Shown here: piece by piece, positions 1 through 11,754 of the stretch
Position numbering within the stretch: the first letter of the stretch is position 1
Layout: every line of letters starts with the position of its first letter
NCBI GenBank assembly: GCA_028753945.1
Contig: JAPNXP010000001.1
Coordinates: forward strand, 10,282,501 to 10,346,500
From: Hexactinellida sp. DTS-2022
Taxonomy: Eukaryota; Porifera; Hexactinellida
Reading direction: 5' to 3'
DNA: 64,000 bases
Program-made: the position numbers and the translations under genes
The notes under the pieces: generated by a model
Databases searched by the model: none
Told to the model about the DNA's origin: nothing
What the model saw: the letters and a program-made list of their open reading frames with translations, nothing else

Positions 1-306
1 CAGACTAGCTTCTAGCTCTCGCATGCGGGCATCCAGTAGAACCACACTCTGTTCGAGGATCTCTTTATTCTCATTATTCGTAAGAGTAGCAATGTTTTGT
101 TCTTTCGTTATTCTCAGCTGATCAATCTGTTCAGCTACTCCCTCTCCCCTGTAGACATCCTCTAGCTGCTGCAGCTCTGACAGCAGTGCTGTCTCTCTCT
201 CTCGCAGCACCTGATGAGCTCTGGCTACTCTCTCCCGTAGCTCTACTCGCACCCTCTCTATATGTGTCAGGAATGGATTCTCTGCTGGCACATTAGCACT
301 AGCCAT
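1..306 (-). CDS. Coiled-coil protein, N-terminal part (runs off window)
   Basis: An open frame of 102 codons begins at the ATG at 306-304 and stays open to base 1, so the rest lies outside the window. The protein starts MASANVPAENPFLTHIERV and is then a continuous charged helix rich in Glu, Arg, Leu and Gln (for example RVELRERVARAHQVLRERE and LEQSVVLLDARMRELEASL) with heptad-like spacing, so a coiled coil is likely. The local GC content is well above the flanking DNA, as for the other genes here. Coiled coils of this style often precede NHL or other repeat domains in TRIM-like proteins, but no such domain is visible here, so that is only a guess. Function not recognised. Confidence 0.7.
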   Translation of the reverse strand, partial: MASANVPAENPFLTHIERVRVELRERVARAHQVLRERETALLSELQQLEDVYRGEGVAEQIDQLRITKEQNIATLTNNENKEILEQSVVLLDARMRELEASL

Positions 307-1359
307 CTGTGGAACTGATGTAGAGTTATAAATACAGTATTATAAAATACATGAGAAGTAAATACCATATAACAAGTATTAAGCTTAGTTATGCAATTAC
401 AGAGCAGATTGGAGAATTACACTTCAATATCTACAAAGACGCTAAAACCACCCATATAGCTAATACATGTTTCACCCTAAGCATCCTTAAACTAAACATT
501 GGTAGGAGAATTCTACCAGTTTCCCCGTTTAGCAGAGCTTGCAGTATCTGAAGACGACTTGCTCGCTTACTGTGATCATCTTGATGAGCTCAAAATGGAC
601 ATGAGTAAGCGGTTCACGGATCTCTTTTAAAACTATGAATATGATACCAGACGTGAAAAGTCTCATCCAAAGCAACCACACACAAGTGCACTCTTCAAAC
701 TGAGTAGTCTAAACTCTACACTCCATAGTATACACATTATTAGCACATTAAAACTGATATACGAGTAGCAAAAATATTAGAATTTCATTAGTTTGGGGCT
801 GTGGGCGGAGGGGGGCGATGAAAAGGGTAAATAATTGCTTGGGGGGCGGTGTGATAGAATAGTTTGAGAACCACTGATCTAAGGAGAAATACTAAAGCCT
901 AAATCATGAGCAGATTTATTAATGGCATGCATCAAGACAAATAGTATAAAACAATCATATGAAGAGTGATCTAAGTCGCCTATCTCTCGCAATCTTTGCA
1001 TTAGCGTATCTAGAAATGAAAGTATACGTTGAGAAATAGTTAACTACACGCTTCTTGTTTAAGGAGAGCTAGGTTAATTATAACTTGTTTTTAGCATTGA
1101 TGTATGAGATTTTTGATCAAAGGTCTTCAAAAAGAAGCAAACTGACTTTTCTAAGGAAAGGACGTTCATAATCTGCAGGGGCGGCGCCACGAATTGAAGA
1201 ACGGGGGCTGAGAATGCCGAAACTCTTTTTCCAGAGCGCCAAGCGTACGCTTCAAATCTACATTTAATTATTTCGAGTAATCGGAATGCACGTACAATTG
1301 CCAGAAACTTTTAAAGCATTGTCACATACAATAAAAAAACAGAAAATTATTAGTATATA
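307..1359. other. Intergenic, no gene seen
   Basis: AT-rich DNA upstream of the coiled-coil gene. Two remnants of hAT-type elements are recognisable: a 3' end with the typical inverted terminus near 787-886 (ends TTTGAGAACCACTG) and a short fragment at 1178-1215. The small open frame at 351-551 has no coding character. Confidence 0.5.
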
Positions 1360-1563
1360 CAGTGGAGCCTCCCATAACGGACACTCCAAATAGCGGACAA
1401 CCTCGAAATAGAGGACAAACTCGAAATAACGGACAACCCTCGTGGCACGGATTTATTTATTTAGCATATGTCTAATAGTAAAGCAACCTTCAAATAGCGG
1501 ACGACCTCTAAATAACGGATAACGGTTCCGTTCAAAGGTGTCCGTTGTTAAGAGGCTCTACTG
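1360..1563. mobile_element. Pogo/Tigger-type MITE, 204 bp
   Basis: Inverted ends CAGTGGAGCCTC at the left and GAGGCTCTACTG at the right are flanked by TA on both sides, the target of Tc1/mariner-pogo elements. The interior is built of repeated words meaning 'AATAGCGGACAAC'. It has no coding capacity. Confidence 0.8.
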
Positions 1564-1898
1564 TATAGCTTAGAATATTGCACTAACATTAATATTTACT
1601 TAACAACAAAATAATATTTCAAGCTACATTCATAAATTTGAGGTAGAAAGTAGAACAAATAATAAGTAAGTGGAATAATTTACTTAATTAATTAATTACT
1701 TATTTAAAATCCTAATACTAACGCTGAACGTTTGAGTCGATTCCTTTCATACTAAATCTACCCATGAAACTGCATAACATACGATTAAAATAGGCTGGTA
1801 TCAGCCCACTTAGCCGTTAAACATGGCCAATTTGGTGTCAGCTATAATACATTAGCTGCAGTTCTTCTTTCCAGCTAATAATCGTGTATCCTATATAG

Positions 1899-2187
1899 CA
1901 GGGGTCCCCAAACTGCGGCCCGCAATAGCAAAATATGCGGCCCGCCAAAGAATATTGTGAAAAGCAAACAGGCTTAGATCGCCAAATGAAATTACATATA
2001 GTTATAGTGATAGTGGTAGTTATGGCTTGTAATTGATAATAGCCAATTAAAATTACATGATTTAAAGCTAGGTTACAATAAAAATTGAAATGTATATGCT
2101 GTTGAAATTTTAGTTTATTTGAGTTGCGCCCTCGATCAAGTTCTTATAACTACGTGGCCCTCGACTGAGAAAGGTTGGGGACCCCTG
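1899..2187. mobile_element. hAT-type MITE, 289 bp
   Basis: Ends CAGGGGTCCCCAA and TTGGGGACCCCTG are inverted copies, flanked by the perfect 8-bp duplication CTATATAG (1891-1898 and 2188-2195). Terminal CAG and an 8-bp duplication are hAT hallmarks. No transposase inside. Confidence 0.88.
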
Positions 2188-2249
2188 CTATATAGGAGCT
2201 GAAGTATCAACTGTATTACCATCATGCACTGTATTATATAAAAATATTA

Positions 2250-2335
2250 GTTAGTTGCATGCTATACAATTTTCGTGCAACAATGTTTCATGCAATATGT
2301 ATTTTCGTGCACATTGTTGCATGGAAATTACTTCA
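2250..2335. repeat. Dispersed 'GTTGCATG' repeat fragment
   Basis: Contains the words TTTCGTGCAACAATGTTGCATG and their inverses found again near 9314-9415, 18077-18200 and 20175-20275. This copy is short and has lost the downstream part seen in the longer copies. Confidence 0.5.
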
Positions 2336-2747
2336 AATATACCCACAACCGCTTGCATCAGTGCAGTACACCTTGTGAACTCCCGATTAATTGAGGGGTA
2401 TATAAGCCCAGGAGGCATTATCAGAGCCTCTTTCAATAGACTAAAGGAGTCTACACAGCCATCTGCCCAGTTAAACTCAGCACATTTTTTCAGTAATTTA
2501 AGGGAATGTGGGAAAAATACGCAATAAATTTCCTATATTAAGAAGTGAGACCCAAGAAATGTCGCAAGTCCGTAGGAATTGGACAGTCTTTGATTGTTTC
2601 TACCTAAGAAGGATCTGGCAACATAGCGTCGGCAGTCCAAATATCTAACACTAGAGCTGGCCAAACAACACTTCTTTCCTATCAGCGTCAAGTTTTCTTT
2701 CCTTAAACGAGTGAAAACCACCCGTAGATGAGTAATATAAACTTAAT

Positions 2748-2885
2748 CAGAGGCGGAGCCAGGATTTTCGGCAGGGGGGGGAACTGGGGGGGCAGAGGGG
2801 TCAGGGGGAATCTCTATGAGGATTCTATGCTCACAGGGGGGGGGGGGGGGGTTGATCTCTCCCTGCCATCCTGGCTCCGCTAATG
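2748..2885. mobile_element. hAT-type MITE, 138 bp
   Basis: Left end CAGAGGCGGAGCCAGGAT and right end ATCCTGGCTCCGC are inverted copies. The flanks carry the 8-bp duplication AACTTAAT (2740-2747 and 2886-2893). The interior has G-runs. The right terminus has diverged by a few bases from the expected CTCTG. Confidence 0.72.
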
Positions 2886-2934
2886 AACTTAATGTAATCT
2901 GAAAAGATCAAGAAATCGTCGATAAAATCTAAAA

Positions 2935-3035
2935 CTAAAACTGTGCCGGCAGCACCATGCTTGGTGGTTGGTTGATTGATAGTGCCTCCAAATGAACATG
3001 CTGTCGACACAGCTGTAATTTTAGATTTTTCATAA
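2935..3035. repeat. Hairpin MITE, family 'GTGCCGACAGCAT', copy 1
   Basis: The two arms (AACTGTGCCGGCAGCA and TGCTGTCGACACAGCTG) pair into a hairpin around GATAGTGCCTCC. Related copies lie near 19860, 24198 and 26580. Confidence 0.65.
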
Positions 3036-4259
3036 CGTCTTCATCAATCTAAAGGTGTTAAATCATTTCAGAAAAATATAATTCACAAAATTGTAAAAAC
3101 ACATTTTTTGACGATGTCATCATCACCTCAAGGTGTCAAGAAACACTTGTATAGGTGGTACGTGGCATAAGGACCAGTTACTAAATTCAAATTTTGTTTC
3201 TATCTTATATCATTTCTGAGATTAATGAAATTTATCTAATTAATATAAATATTTAATTAATTAATAAATAATTTAACACCATTATTATGTACAGCAAAAT
3301 AAACTAAGTTCAATTATTTATTTAAATTGAACTAGAACATTCCCTATTTAAAATACTAAAGTTAAAGTACAAATTTATCTTACTAAATTTATTTACATAA
3401 ACTCCTAAGTGACTTGGGGTTAGAGGTAACTTTCAGTTTCAATTGAATCTGAATAACTTTCAGTTTGACTGAAGTAACTAATCATTGGTGTCAGAACAGT
3501 CGAAATTAAAAAATACCAAACAAATAAATAATCCCATACATAATCCCATACTCTGAATTTATTTATCATAATCATTAGGATTAGTCAGAATAAAAAGGAA
3601 TAGATTTGAAAGAAACTTATCAAGATTTTTTAATTAATAAACAACATAATTACAGATATCTGATAGGAAAGAATTAGCTAAACTACAAAACAGGGTCGGG
3701 GAAATCTTCCTGTGGAGAGTGCCAAAATAATAAATAGGCTAAGGGGAACGCCTTAGTTAAGTCAATGTGATCTACTGAGTCCCTAAATATGAATTCCAAT
3801 TTCCCATTCGCCAATAATAAATTTCATATGGATAAAGTTAGCTAACCTCGAGATTTTAACAATATTACCATATATGGAAAGGTGTGGAAATCGAATAACT
3901 TACATTCCACAGATATTTTCGAAAAACCAATATGACCGTTGGACTCCCAAAATATGACTTCCTATACGACAATAATACATTTCCTGTGTCTAGCATTAGC
4001 GGATTACGGGATATCAATAAGTAACAATACTGTTTTAGGCCTACGCTAATTTTACCGTAAAACGAAGTTTACAGTCCCTATATTAAAGAAGTCCTTGCCA
4101 TTGTATATAATGGGTAAACAAGTATGCAGATAACAAATTTAATGTGTACGAACTTATGAGGTGACTAACTATTGTTGTTGATAGTAAATAAATAGTTATA
4201 CAAATGAATGAAATATATATGTACATGGAGGCAAAGGATATTTTAGGCAAATGCATATA
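3036..4259. other. Intergenic, no gene seen
   Basis: AT-rich unique-looking DNA. No open frame with coding character, no clear inverted ends. Confidence 0.5.
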
Positions 4260-5119
4260 CAGTCAACTCCCGTTATAACGAAGTGCTCGGGACAGTGGTT
4301 TCATTTCGTCATAACCGAAGTTTGTTATAAGCGGAGTTCGATCTTAAAAGAGTTCATTACAGGTTGAATTTCGTTGTAACTGGATTTCGTTATAACCGGA
4401 GTTCGTTATAAGCAGAATTTGTTATAACCGGAGTAAAATCTATAGTTTAGAGCAGTGGTTCTCAAACTGTGGTACGCGTACCACTGGTGGTACGCGAGCT
4501 CCTTCTAGTGGTACGCGTAGCTATAGGCGGAGGGAAGAGGAGTCAGGGGAAGGGGGGGGACACTTGCTCCTACCCTAATTAAGCCTTTGAATTGTTGGCA
4601 GTTTATTGTTGATATTATTCAACACCGTCAATACCTTCAATTCTCTAATGTTGCTAGATTACACATTCTAAATCAATTGTATTTTGTTTTTGTTAGCAAA
4701 TTATGCTTCCTGCTGGTAGATCAGTAGTTACATTAACTCTGCAAAGAAATCCTGGGGGTATACTCCCCAAACCCCCTTAGGTCGCTCGCTACGCTCGCTG
4801 CTTGCACATTTGACCGCGGAGAGACTTTCTCCTAGCTATGCCCTTGAGAGGGGGTAGATCATTATATTTTAAAAATACATCAAAATTGAATAGTTATTAA
4901 ATACAATAGAAATGTACTTTAGTACGAGATGATGTACGTCGTTTTCAGGGGTGTATTTAAAATTTAAATATCGGTTATTATGGTGGTACGCGGAGACCCT
5001 AATATTTGATGAAGTGGTACGCGCTGTGAAAAGTTTGAGAACCACTGGTTTAGAGGCTATTTGGGATATAAATGACTTCGTTATAAGCGGAATTTCGTTA
5101 TATCCATTTAGTTGTAACC
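4260..5119. mobile_element. Pogo-type MITE split by a hAT element
   Basis: Begins CAGTCAACTCCCGTTATAAC after TA, the same left end as at 43295 and 59718 (inverse). Words such as TTCGTTATAACCGGAG fill 4290-4440 and resume at 5064-5105 after the hAT element at 4453-5047. The right terminus is missing or very diverged next to position 5119. Confidence 0.65.
4453..5047. mobile_element. hAT-type MITE, 595 bp
   Basis: Ends CAGTGGTTCTCAAACT and AGTTTGAGAACCACTG are perfect inverted copies, with the perfect 8-bp duplication GTTTAGAG (4445-4452 and 5048-5055). Subterminal words GGTACGCG occur at both ends. It sits inside the pogo-type element at 4260-5119. Confidence 0.88.
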
Positions 5120-5181
5120 CAGTGGTTCCAAACCTTTTTTAACTCGTGAATCCCCTGATACCCCGAAAATTTAGTGGTGCA

Positions 5182-5376
5182 CAGGGTTCTCGCCAGGATT
5201 TTTCGTTGTAAGGGTACATGAGTGTGAGATAATACTTAATGTCAATGATTTAATGAAACCTTCAAATAATAATATTGACTCAAAGGGTACATGCCCACTT
5301 ACAACATGTGAATAAAGGATACAATATCTTTCAAGAAGGGCATGTACCTTTTGATAGAGGCCTAGCGAGAACCCTG
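5182..5376. mobile_element. hAT-type MITE, 195 bp
   Basis: Ends CAGGGTTCTCGC and GCGAGAACCCTG are inverted copies, flanked by the perfect 8-bp duplication GTGGTGCA (5174-5181 and 5377-5384). Confidence 0.88.
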
Positions 5377-5660
5377 GTGGTGCACTCCCAGGACATACCT
5401 ATGTCTGAAGGATTCAATTGACAAGGGCATCGATTCTAAAAACAGGATGGGGGGTGAACATTATATGGTCTCATTAGGATGAAAAGCGTGAGTATCTAAT
5501 AATATCAAAAGGTATATCTAAGTATACATGGATTTATAGACGAGCGAGCGAGAAAAATTTCTGGGGTGAAGAGGATTTTCAAATATCATTGAGTATTACT
5601 AACAAATTATGACAACAATATTTTGCTGATTTTAGGGAGGATAAAATTATGAGGTGTACC

Positions 5661-8434
5661 ATAGCCTACTATACATAAGGCCTCACAGTAAAATATGAAA
5701 TCTGGACCAGGGATGCGGTCGCAGCCGGGAAACGAAATTGCAATTTTTTATCAAATTTAGTGACATTCCGCTTAAAAACAGATATTGCGGTGACTAGCAA
5801 TCGATATATATCGAAAAATATGCATATTAACCACAAAGCTAATTTTAGAATTTTGTGTTGTTATTCACCCATAATATAAATAAGTGGTTTATGGTATATA
5901 ACATACATAGCAAATTTATACTTTTATTACGCTCTACAGCTAAATAATCCATCTTGTTATTTATTTATGTCATTCCCATTAGTACAATACCCCTACAGAG
6001 CCCATTTCCCTATTAATTAATTAACCTTATAATCTGATTTATGCTACTACCATTAATTTATTAGTTTTTTTCTAACGATGCCCAACAGTGCAGTTGTGCC
6101 GTTTTCGGATGCAAAATCAACTACAACGACGATTACCGTGTCCCAGTTTTTAAACTACCTACGAAACCAGATGACCTAAGACACAGATGGCTTCAGGTTC
6201 TTCGGAGAGACGACTTTGGAGAAGTTGTATTCTTCATTCGGACTTGAGTGTGAATTCTTTCCTTTCCTCAAGCAAGCGACAAATTCTTTCACTGAAGCTG
6301 AGAAACATATCGTTATGCAGATGGACTAAATTCACGTAAATCTGATGTCACATATAAAGGAGGCAAGATATATGGTTCTAGTCTAAGCCCAGAAGATCCA
6401 ATAAAGACTGTATTCGCTATTATGGTATCAAGTCTCCAGAAAAAAATGGTCTACTATAGTTCGTCTATTATCATGTGCCTCTCTTTCCGCTGAGAAGATA
6501 TTCCCCATCAAACTCGCTTGTATTAAAGATATCGAAACTTGTGGTTTATGTGTGGATGTAATCTCAACAGATAACTATCCTCTTAACGTCAAGTTATTCA
6601 AACTATTATCTCCTGTTGGTAAGCTTGAAACATGTGTACCTCATCCTTGTGTTCCTAACAGGCCTCTGTATATATCTCACTTTCGATTTCGTCCATATTT
6701 TGAAATCTGTACGAAACAATTGGCTAAATCTGAAGTCCAGTTATAAGTGGTTTTTCTTCCCCGATTTTGACGATATTGGATTTGATTATTGTTCATTTCC
6801 TTTAAAGGTGTGCTGCGCTTCTTTCCAAGATGTACGCGCCCTTTATAGCTCAGAGAAGGAGAGTCTTGCAAAATTAGCCCCGCGGTTGACATTTAAATCA
6901 TGTTATCCTTCTGTATTGGAACGCCAAATTATCAAATTAGTCCTGAAAGTAATCCATGAGTCCACGATTGCTGCTCTAGCTCTCCAAAATGATCAACGTT
7001 GCAGTTAGTTGAAAACAAACACCTCTAGTTTCGTCAAAATTCTACTCACGTTATGGAACATGTTTAATGTAAATGTTCCATATAAGCATATTCGTTTAAA
7101 TGATTCTTCATGTCGCCCTTTCACAGTTAATGACGAACGCTTTATCTTTTTATCCAGGATAGTAAATTGGCTAGAGACTTGGGAATCACACTCTTTGAAA
7201 GATGGCAAATTGAGCAAGCAAACTTTTACAAGCTTAAGACACGCGTGCATTGTACTCCCTCAAATAGTTAATTATCTAACTGGACAGTGTGGATATGCTT
7301 ACATTTTAACACGTTTCTTACAGACAGATCCACTAGAGCACCATTTCGGACTTTATCGGATGATGTCTGGATCAAATTACCATGTTTCGTACCTTCAAAT
7401 TTTAGAAGCTGAACGTCGTTTGAAGATCTCCAAACTATTAACTCTATTTTCTAATACCAACACTCAACCATCCAGCCAGATTTCTATGGAGGAATTTATT
7501 CAGTCTTTCTCTCCCATTTATAGCGTACATACAGATACAGAAATTGACATTGATCCTTTTCTTGATGCTCTATCAGATGTATCAGCCATTAAGTGCGATA
7601 CCCCAACACTCAGTCACTAGCTTTTATTGCTGGGTATGCTGCCTACCAATACCTTAAGGATTCTTCACCGTGCTTAATATGCCGAGATCTTTTAATTATC
7701 GACAAAGATATTCTAGTAGATGAATCCTTCGAATTCCGGTACCAACTACTGCAGCTTTCTGATCGTGGTGGTCTAAAGTCTAAAGTATCCTTCAGAGCTT
7801 GCATTGGAATCTTTAATTATTGTTTGGAAGATTCTAACTATAATCCAAAGTAATAGTGAACTTATGTCCCTGTTGATAGAAGGTCAAACTAGAAAGATTT
7901 TAGTAACACTTGCTTTTGGCTCCCTAACTGGTCTTGATAGTGGTTTTGAAAGTTGGAGAACTACTTGTTCTTCTTGTAAATGTGAAAGGTTCAACCATTC
8001 TATCAAGTCTCGTTCGGAGTGAAGCAAATTGTCTAATTGCAATTCTTGTCAAGAATTACAATTCGAGCCTTACTTTAAAGGGATTAGAAAAGCGGAAATT
8101 GAAAAAGTTCGATTCCTGATTATTTAGATACGAGTTAGTTGTCTTATGTGAAGTAAATATATCTACCAGAGTAAATAGAGGTTTTCTAGTAGTTTCTGTA
8201 TTGTGTATGTTATGTGACTGTATTCAAACTCACAAAGTAACAAGATTAATGGTATAATGAGAGTATACGTATTACTTTATTACAGTTGCTAGTTATTGAG
8301 GTAGCTGTTTTTAAGCAGTAAGTCACTATATTTGATATAAATTGCAATACCATAATTTTCGTTTCCCGGCGGCGACCGCATCCCTGGTCCAGATTTCATA
8401 TTTTACTGTGAGGCCTTATGTATAGTAGGCTATG
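5661..8434 (+). mobile_element. P-superfamily DNA transposon, decayed autonomous copy
   Basis: Inverted ends of about 78 bp differ at one visible position (left 5660-5737, right 8357-8434; both begin CATAGCCTACTATACATAAG). The 8-bp duplication GGTGTACC flanks it (5653-5660 and 8435-8442), matching the P family. The inside encodes a THAP-domain transposase in pieces. The near-identical ends beside a broken gene suggest this copy moved using enzyme supplied from elsewhere, or that the gene decayed soon after insertion. Confidence 0.92.
6080..8118 (+). pseudogene. P-element transposase with THAP domain (THAP9-like), broken
   Basis: Starts with a THAP zinc finger around 6087-6240: C-x3/4-C spacing, then VPVFKLP and RHRWLQVLRRDDF, a strong THAP signature. 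The catalytic RNase H-like region follows in several frames: STDNYPLNVKLFKLLSP (6565-6618), TFDFVHILKSVRNNWLNLKS (6680-6740), then 7009-7617 with DPLEHHFGLYRMMSGSNYHV, the P-transposase C-terminal signature. A stop at 7006-7008 and at least three frame changes separate the pieces, so no active protein is made from this copy. In P elements this enzyme cuts the element out and reinserts it with 8-bp duplications. Introns, known in the family, could account for one of the frame changes. The last open stretches run to about 8118. Confidence 0.85.
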
Positions 8435-8907
8435 GGTGTACCAATATTTGGGGGGGGAGGGGCGAAAACCAAAGGTAGGTTGTGGTAAATGGACCAGTAC
8501 GGACCAAGCCCTCTTTGAAAAAGCGTAGGGTAACTTACAGAACACAATAGTAATAAATCAATATAGTCGAGAGATAAAACTTGTAGATTATAACCATATT
8601 TTAAAAACTTAACTAAAATGAACAATATTCATTCCACTCCTTGTCCCGTGCACCCCCAAGGGGTTCATGCACCCCAGTTTGGGAACCACTGGGATAAATG
8701 TAAGTTGATTAAATACTAAGCTACACGTAGTTATATTTGAAACAGTTTTTGATAAATTTAAAATAGCATACAATTTAAATATAATGTACTATATACAATA
8801 GCATGTTATTGTCTATATATTTCTACTGTAGATGAGAGAAGAAGGATAACAATATAAGTTGAAGATTAAATTAACTTAAAAATGTAATCTAATAATAATA
8901 ATAATTA

Positions 8908-9168
8908 CCGTATTTCCTTGAATAGTAGCCCCCCCTCGAATAATCGCCCCCCTTGAATAATCGCCCCCCCCAAAATAGGTTCTAATTAATTTTTGACCCT
9001 ACCTAGAATAACCGTTGATATGAAATAATGGCCTCCCTACAATTATTGACTCTCTCAAATGATTTTATTCCACAAATATTCGTCATTCTCGAAAATCATA
9101 ACATTTTCTTGGGCCTAAATGGGGCTTGAAATCAATAATCGCCCCGGCAACTATTCAAGGCAATACGG
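8908..9168. mobile_element. Tc1/mariner-type MITE, about 260 bp
   Basis: Ends CCGTATTTCCTTGAATAGT and ACTATTCAAGGCAATACGG are inverted copies flanked by TA. The interior repeats the word AATAATCGCCCCCC. Confidence 0.72.
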
Positions 9169-9313
9169 TATTATTATTATTATTATTAATGATTAATTCA
9201 CAAATTCATTAAAATACACTTATGTAACCTTTTCCTAGTTTCAATAAGCATTCTACAAACACTAATAATTCAATTATAGATTACATAGTTAGTATACTAT
9301 CCAAACCCACCTT

Positions 9314-9910
9314 ACACGATGCACATTGTTGCATACACACAATTTCGTGCAACAATGTTGTACGCAACATTTATTTTAGTGCACCATTGTTGCATGAAAA
9401 TTTCTTTATTACACATGGTAAAAATACAGGTAAACCTCCCAAAGCGGCACCCATCGGGAGAATGATTTTGTGCCGCTACTCGGAGGTTGCCGCTTTGGGA
9501 GGTTGCTCGTAAGGTAAAACTCCCAAAGCGGCACCTATCGGGAGAATGATTTTGTGCCGCTTCTCGGAGGTTGCCGCTTCTCGGAGGTGCCGCTTTGGGA
9601 GGTTTACCTGTATTATTTTAAATCAGTACTATACGTATAATCCCAATGGATTTGTTATTTTCCATTTCAATATTGTGGATAAAAGTTAAAACACACTTTG
9701 TCGTTTCAACATTCCAAGTTATTATACTTCGCAGGAGGAAATTGCATTTGATCCGTCAACGCAAATTTAGAATCTCATGGGTTAAGGTCCTTAAGGATTG
9801 GATCAAAAAGGAGAGACGCAAAGTGCATTTCATTAATTAATGGAAGAAATTTTTCAGTTGACACATCCAGTTATAGAAATTTCGTGTAGATGGATCGTCT
9901 GTCCAGTGAT
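9314..9910. repeat. Dispersed repeat 'GTTGCATG', copy holding a MITE
   Basis: Aligns by eye with 18077-18475: the GTTGCATG palindromic words, then AATCAGTACTATA, CCCAATGGATTTGTTATTTT, TTATTATACTTCGC and GATGGATCGTCTGTCCAGTG in the same order. The pogo-type MITE at 9427-9610 interrupts this copy but not the other. The inverse strand of the second half keeps short coding-like stretches in both copies, so the family may once have had a protein. Confidence 0.7.
9427..9610. mobile_element. Pogo-type MITE, 184 bp
   Basis: Ends CAGGTAAACCTCCCAAAGCG and CGCTTTGGGAGGTTTACCTG are perfect inverted copies, flanked by TA. Built of two tandem half-units ('GGCACC..ATCGGGAGAATG'). Confidence 0.88.
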
Positions 9911-11754
9911 AAATATATAAGGTATGGCAATTTTGGTAGAACTGATACATGTATAGAGCTGAAACGAATATTCGAAATGTAACGAACGAACCTTTTTCGA
10001 AACGAAATAATATTCGAATATTCGTTCGTTTGGATGACTAAGCATTAAATCAATTTAAGACACAAAATACATTGGAAAATAGGTTATTAATATCAAGGCT
10101 GAAACTGAACGAACCGAATATCAGTATTCATGAATACTTAGTTGCCTTACCGAATACGAATACTGATATTCGGTTGAGTAACCGAATACAAGTACTGATA
10201 ATATTCGGTTACGTCAAGCGAATCGAATACTGATAATATTCGGTTACGTCAAGCGAATCGAATACTGATAATATTCGGTTACGTCAACCAGGGGCGTAGG
10301 AATGGGGGGGGGGGGGGGCGGGGGGCCGTGGCCCCCCAAACTTCCAACATTGGGGGGGCCTGCTCGGCTGCCCCCCCTATATTATAGTCAATGCCCGTTA
10401 AACCCAAGTCGGATATAACGAAGTGCTTGCGTATAACGAAGTCGTTCAATGTTTCGGAAATCCTTCTATCTTATAACACGAGCCCTTCGGTCACGGTCGC
10501 TTTGCAACAGATCGGTGCTACGCACCTCAAGTAAACGGCCGCTGTGCGGCCTTACTCCTCACACTTTCTACCATGGAAATGGTAGAAAGGGACGTGATGA
10601 TTTTGAATTTTCACTAATTTGTTTACCTATTTTGTGTAAACAACAACAAAAAATATTCACATTAGAAATTTGCAAATGCGAAATTCGTGATCAGCAACTT
10701 GTTTACCTATTATAACAACAAGCTGCTCGTCCGCGCTATGCGCGTTCTTACAATTTGCACTCGGGCCTGCGGCCCTCGCTTGTATTTAAAACCATGCCTT
10801 TTCAAATTAAATGTCGGTTGTATTTAATTACATACTCTAATAGACGTAATGCAAATTGATTCATGTATGTGCATTATTGAGCTCAAACTGAATCTAGGCG
10901 CCTATTAAAAAATGTCGGTTATGTAACGAAGAATTTAAAAAAAAAAATATACCCCCTCCCTACATTACGCTTTTTGCCATTTCTTTATACAAAAGGACGG
11001 GCTGTAATACTTACCCCTTGGCATTACTTAAAATTCAAAGGCCCTATACACAGGTTCATTATATTACGGGGGATCATATGGGTAATATTTAGGTGACCGC
11101 TAATGACACACATAACAGTAATGCTATTGTTTCAGAGTAGGGCTGTGCCCCCCTAAGCTATATCAATGGGCCCTAGCCATAGGTATATACGTATAAGGAC
11201 AGAAAAAATAAATTGGGAAATACTAATCAGCGGCTGTACTGTTGAACATTATGCTAATTAGAACTGACAATTTTCTAGATATTAACGCATGTCCGTGTAT
11301 AATAATATACCAACTCCAAATAGAAAATTAATTAAATATCACTTAGGAACTGTACAACTCTGTGGACCCCTGACTTTGGGCTGTGGAGAAGTTATTGAAT
11401 TGATTGGTAATAATCAAATAGACACAATGGAATGTTAGAAATGTATGGGTAGACACACGGAACACAATAACTGATTGGATGAATGATCATCCTCTCGACC
11501 AATTAAATCACAGTCTCAGATAGGCATTCTATAACGCACACTTAACAATTGATAGATACACTAAATCCTTTTATACGAATTGAATGCTAGCTGCTAATCC
11601 ATACTGGAAAACCCTCGAATTTAATAGGCTAAAAGTTTTGTCACCTATAAGGAGGGAAGATGTAAATATTTTTCTTAGATATTAGAACTTGTTTCTAGAT
11701 ACACTATTCCCTATTCCCCTGCCAAATTTCAAGTCGGTAGCTCTTACCAGTTCC
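9911..11754. other. Intergenic repeats, no gene seen
   Basis: Includes a tandem run of the word TATTCGGTTACGTCAAGCGAA (10085-10290), a hAT-like end with G-runs (10290-10380), a pogo-like fragment (10395-10450) and a copy of the hairpin-ended repeat (10478-10760). No coding frame stands out. Confidence 0.5.
10478..10760 (-). repeat. Helentron-like repeat, partial copy
   Basis: Inverse orientation of the family seen at 45775-46679: CGAGCCCTTCGGTC..., TCGGTGCTACGCACCTCAAG, GCGGCCTTACTCCTCAC, then TTTGTTTACCTATTTT. The 5' microsatellite part is absent. Confidence 0.6.

Larger units (their letters stand above)
5120..8691. mobile_element. Possible hAT-like element that hosts the P element
   Basis: Left CAGTGGTTCCAAACC and right GTTTGGGAACCACTG are inverted copies 3.5 kb apart. 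The flanking 8-mers do not match, so this may be one old element split by later insertions or two unrelated ends. The inner DNA is mostly the hAT MITE at 5182-5376 and the P element at 5661-8434. Confidence 0.4.
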
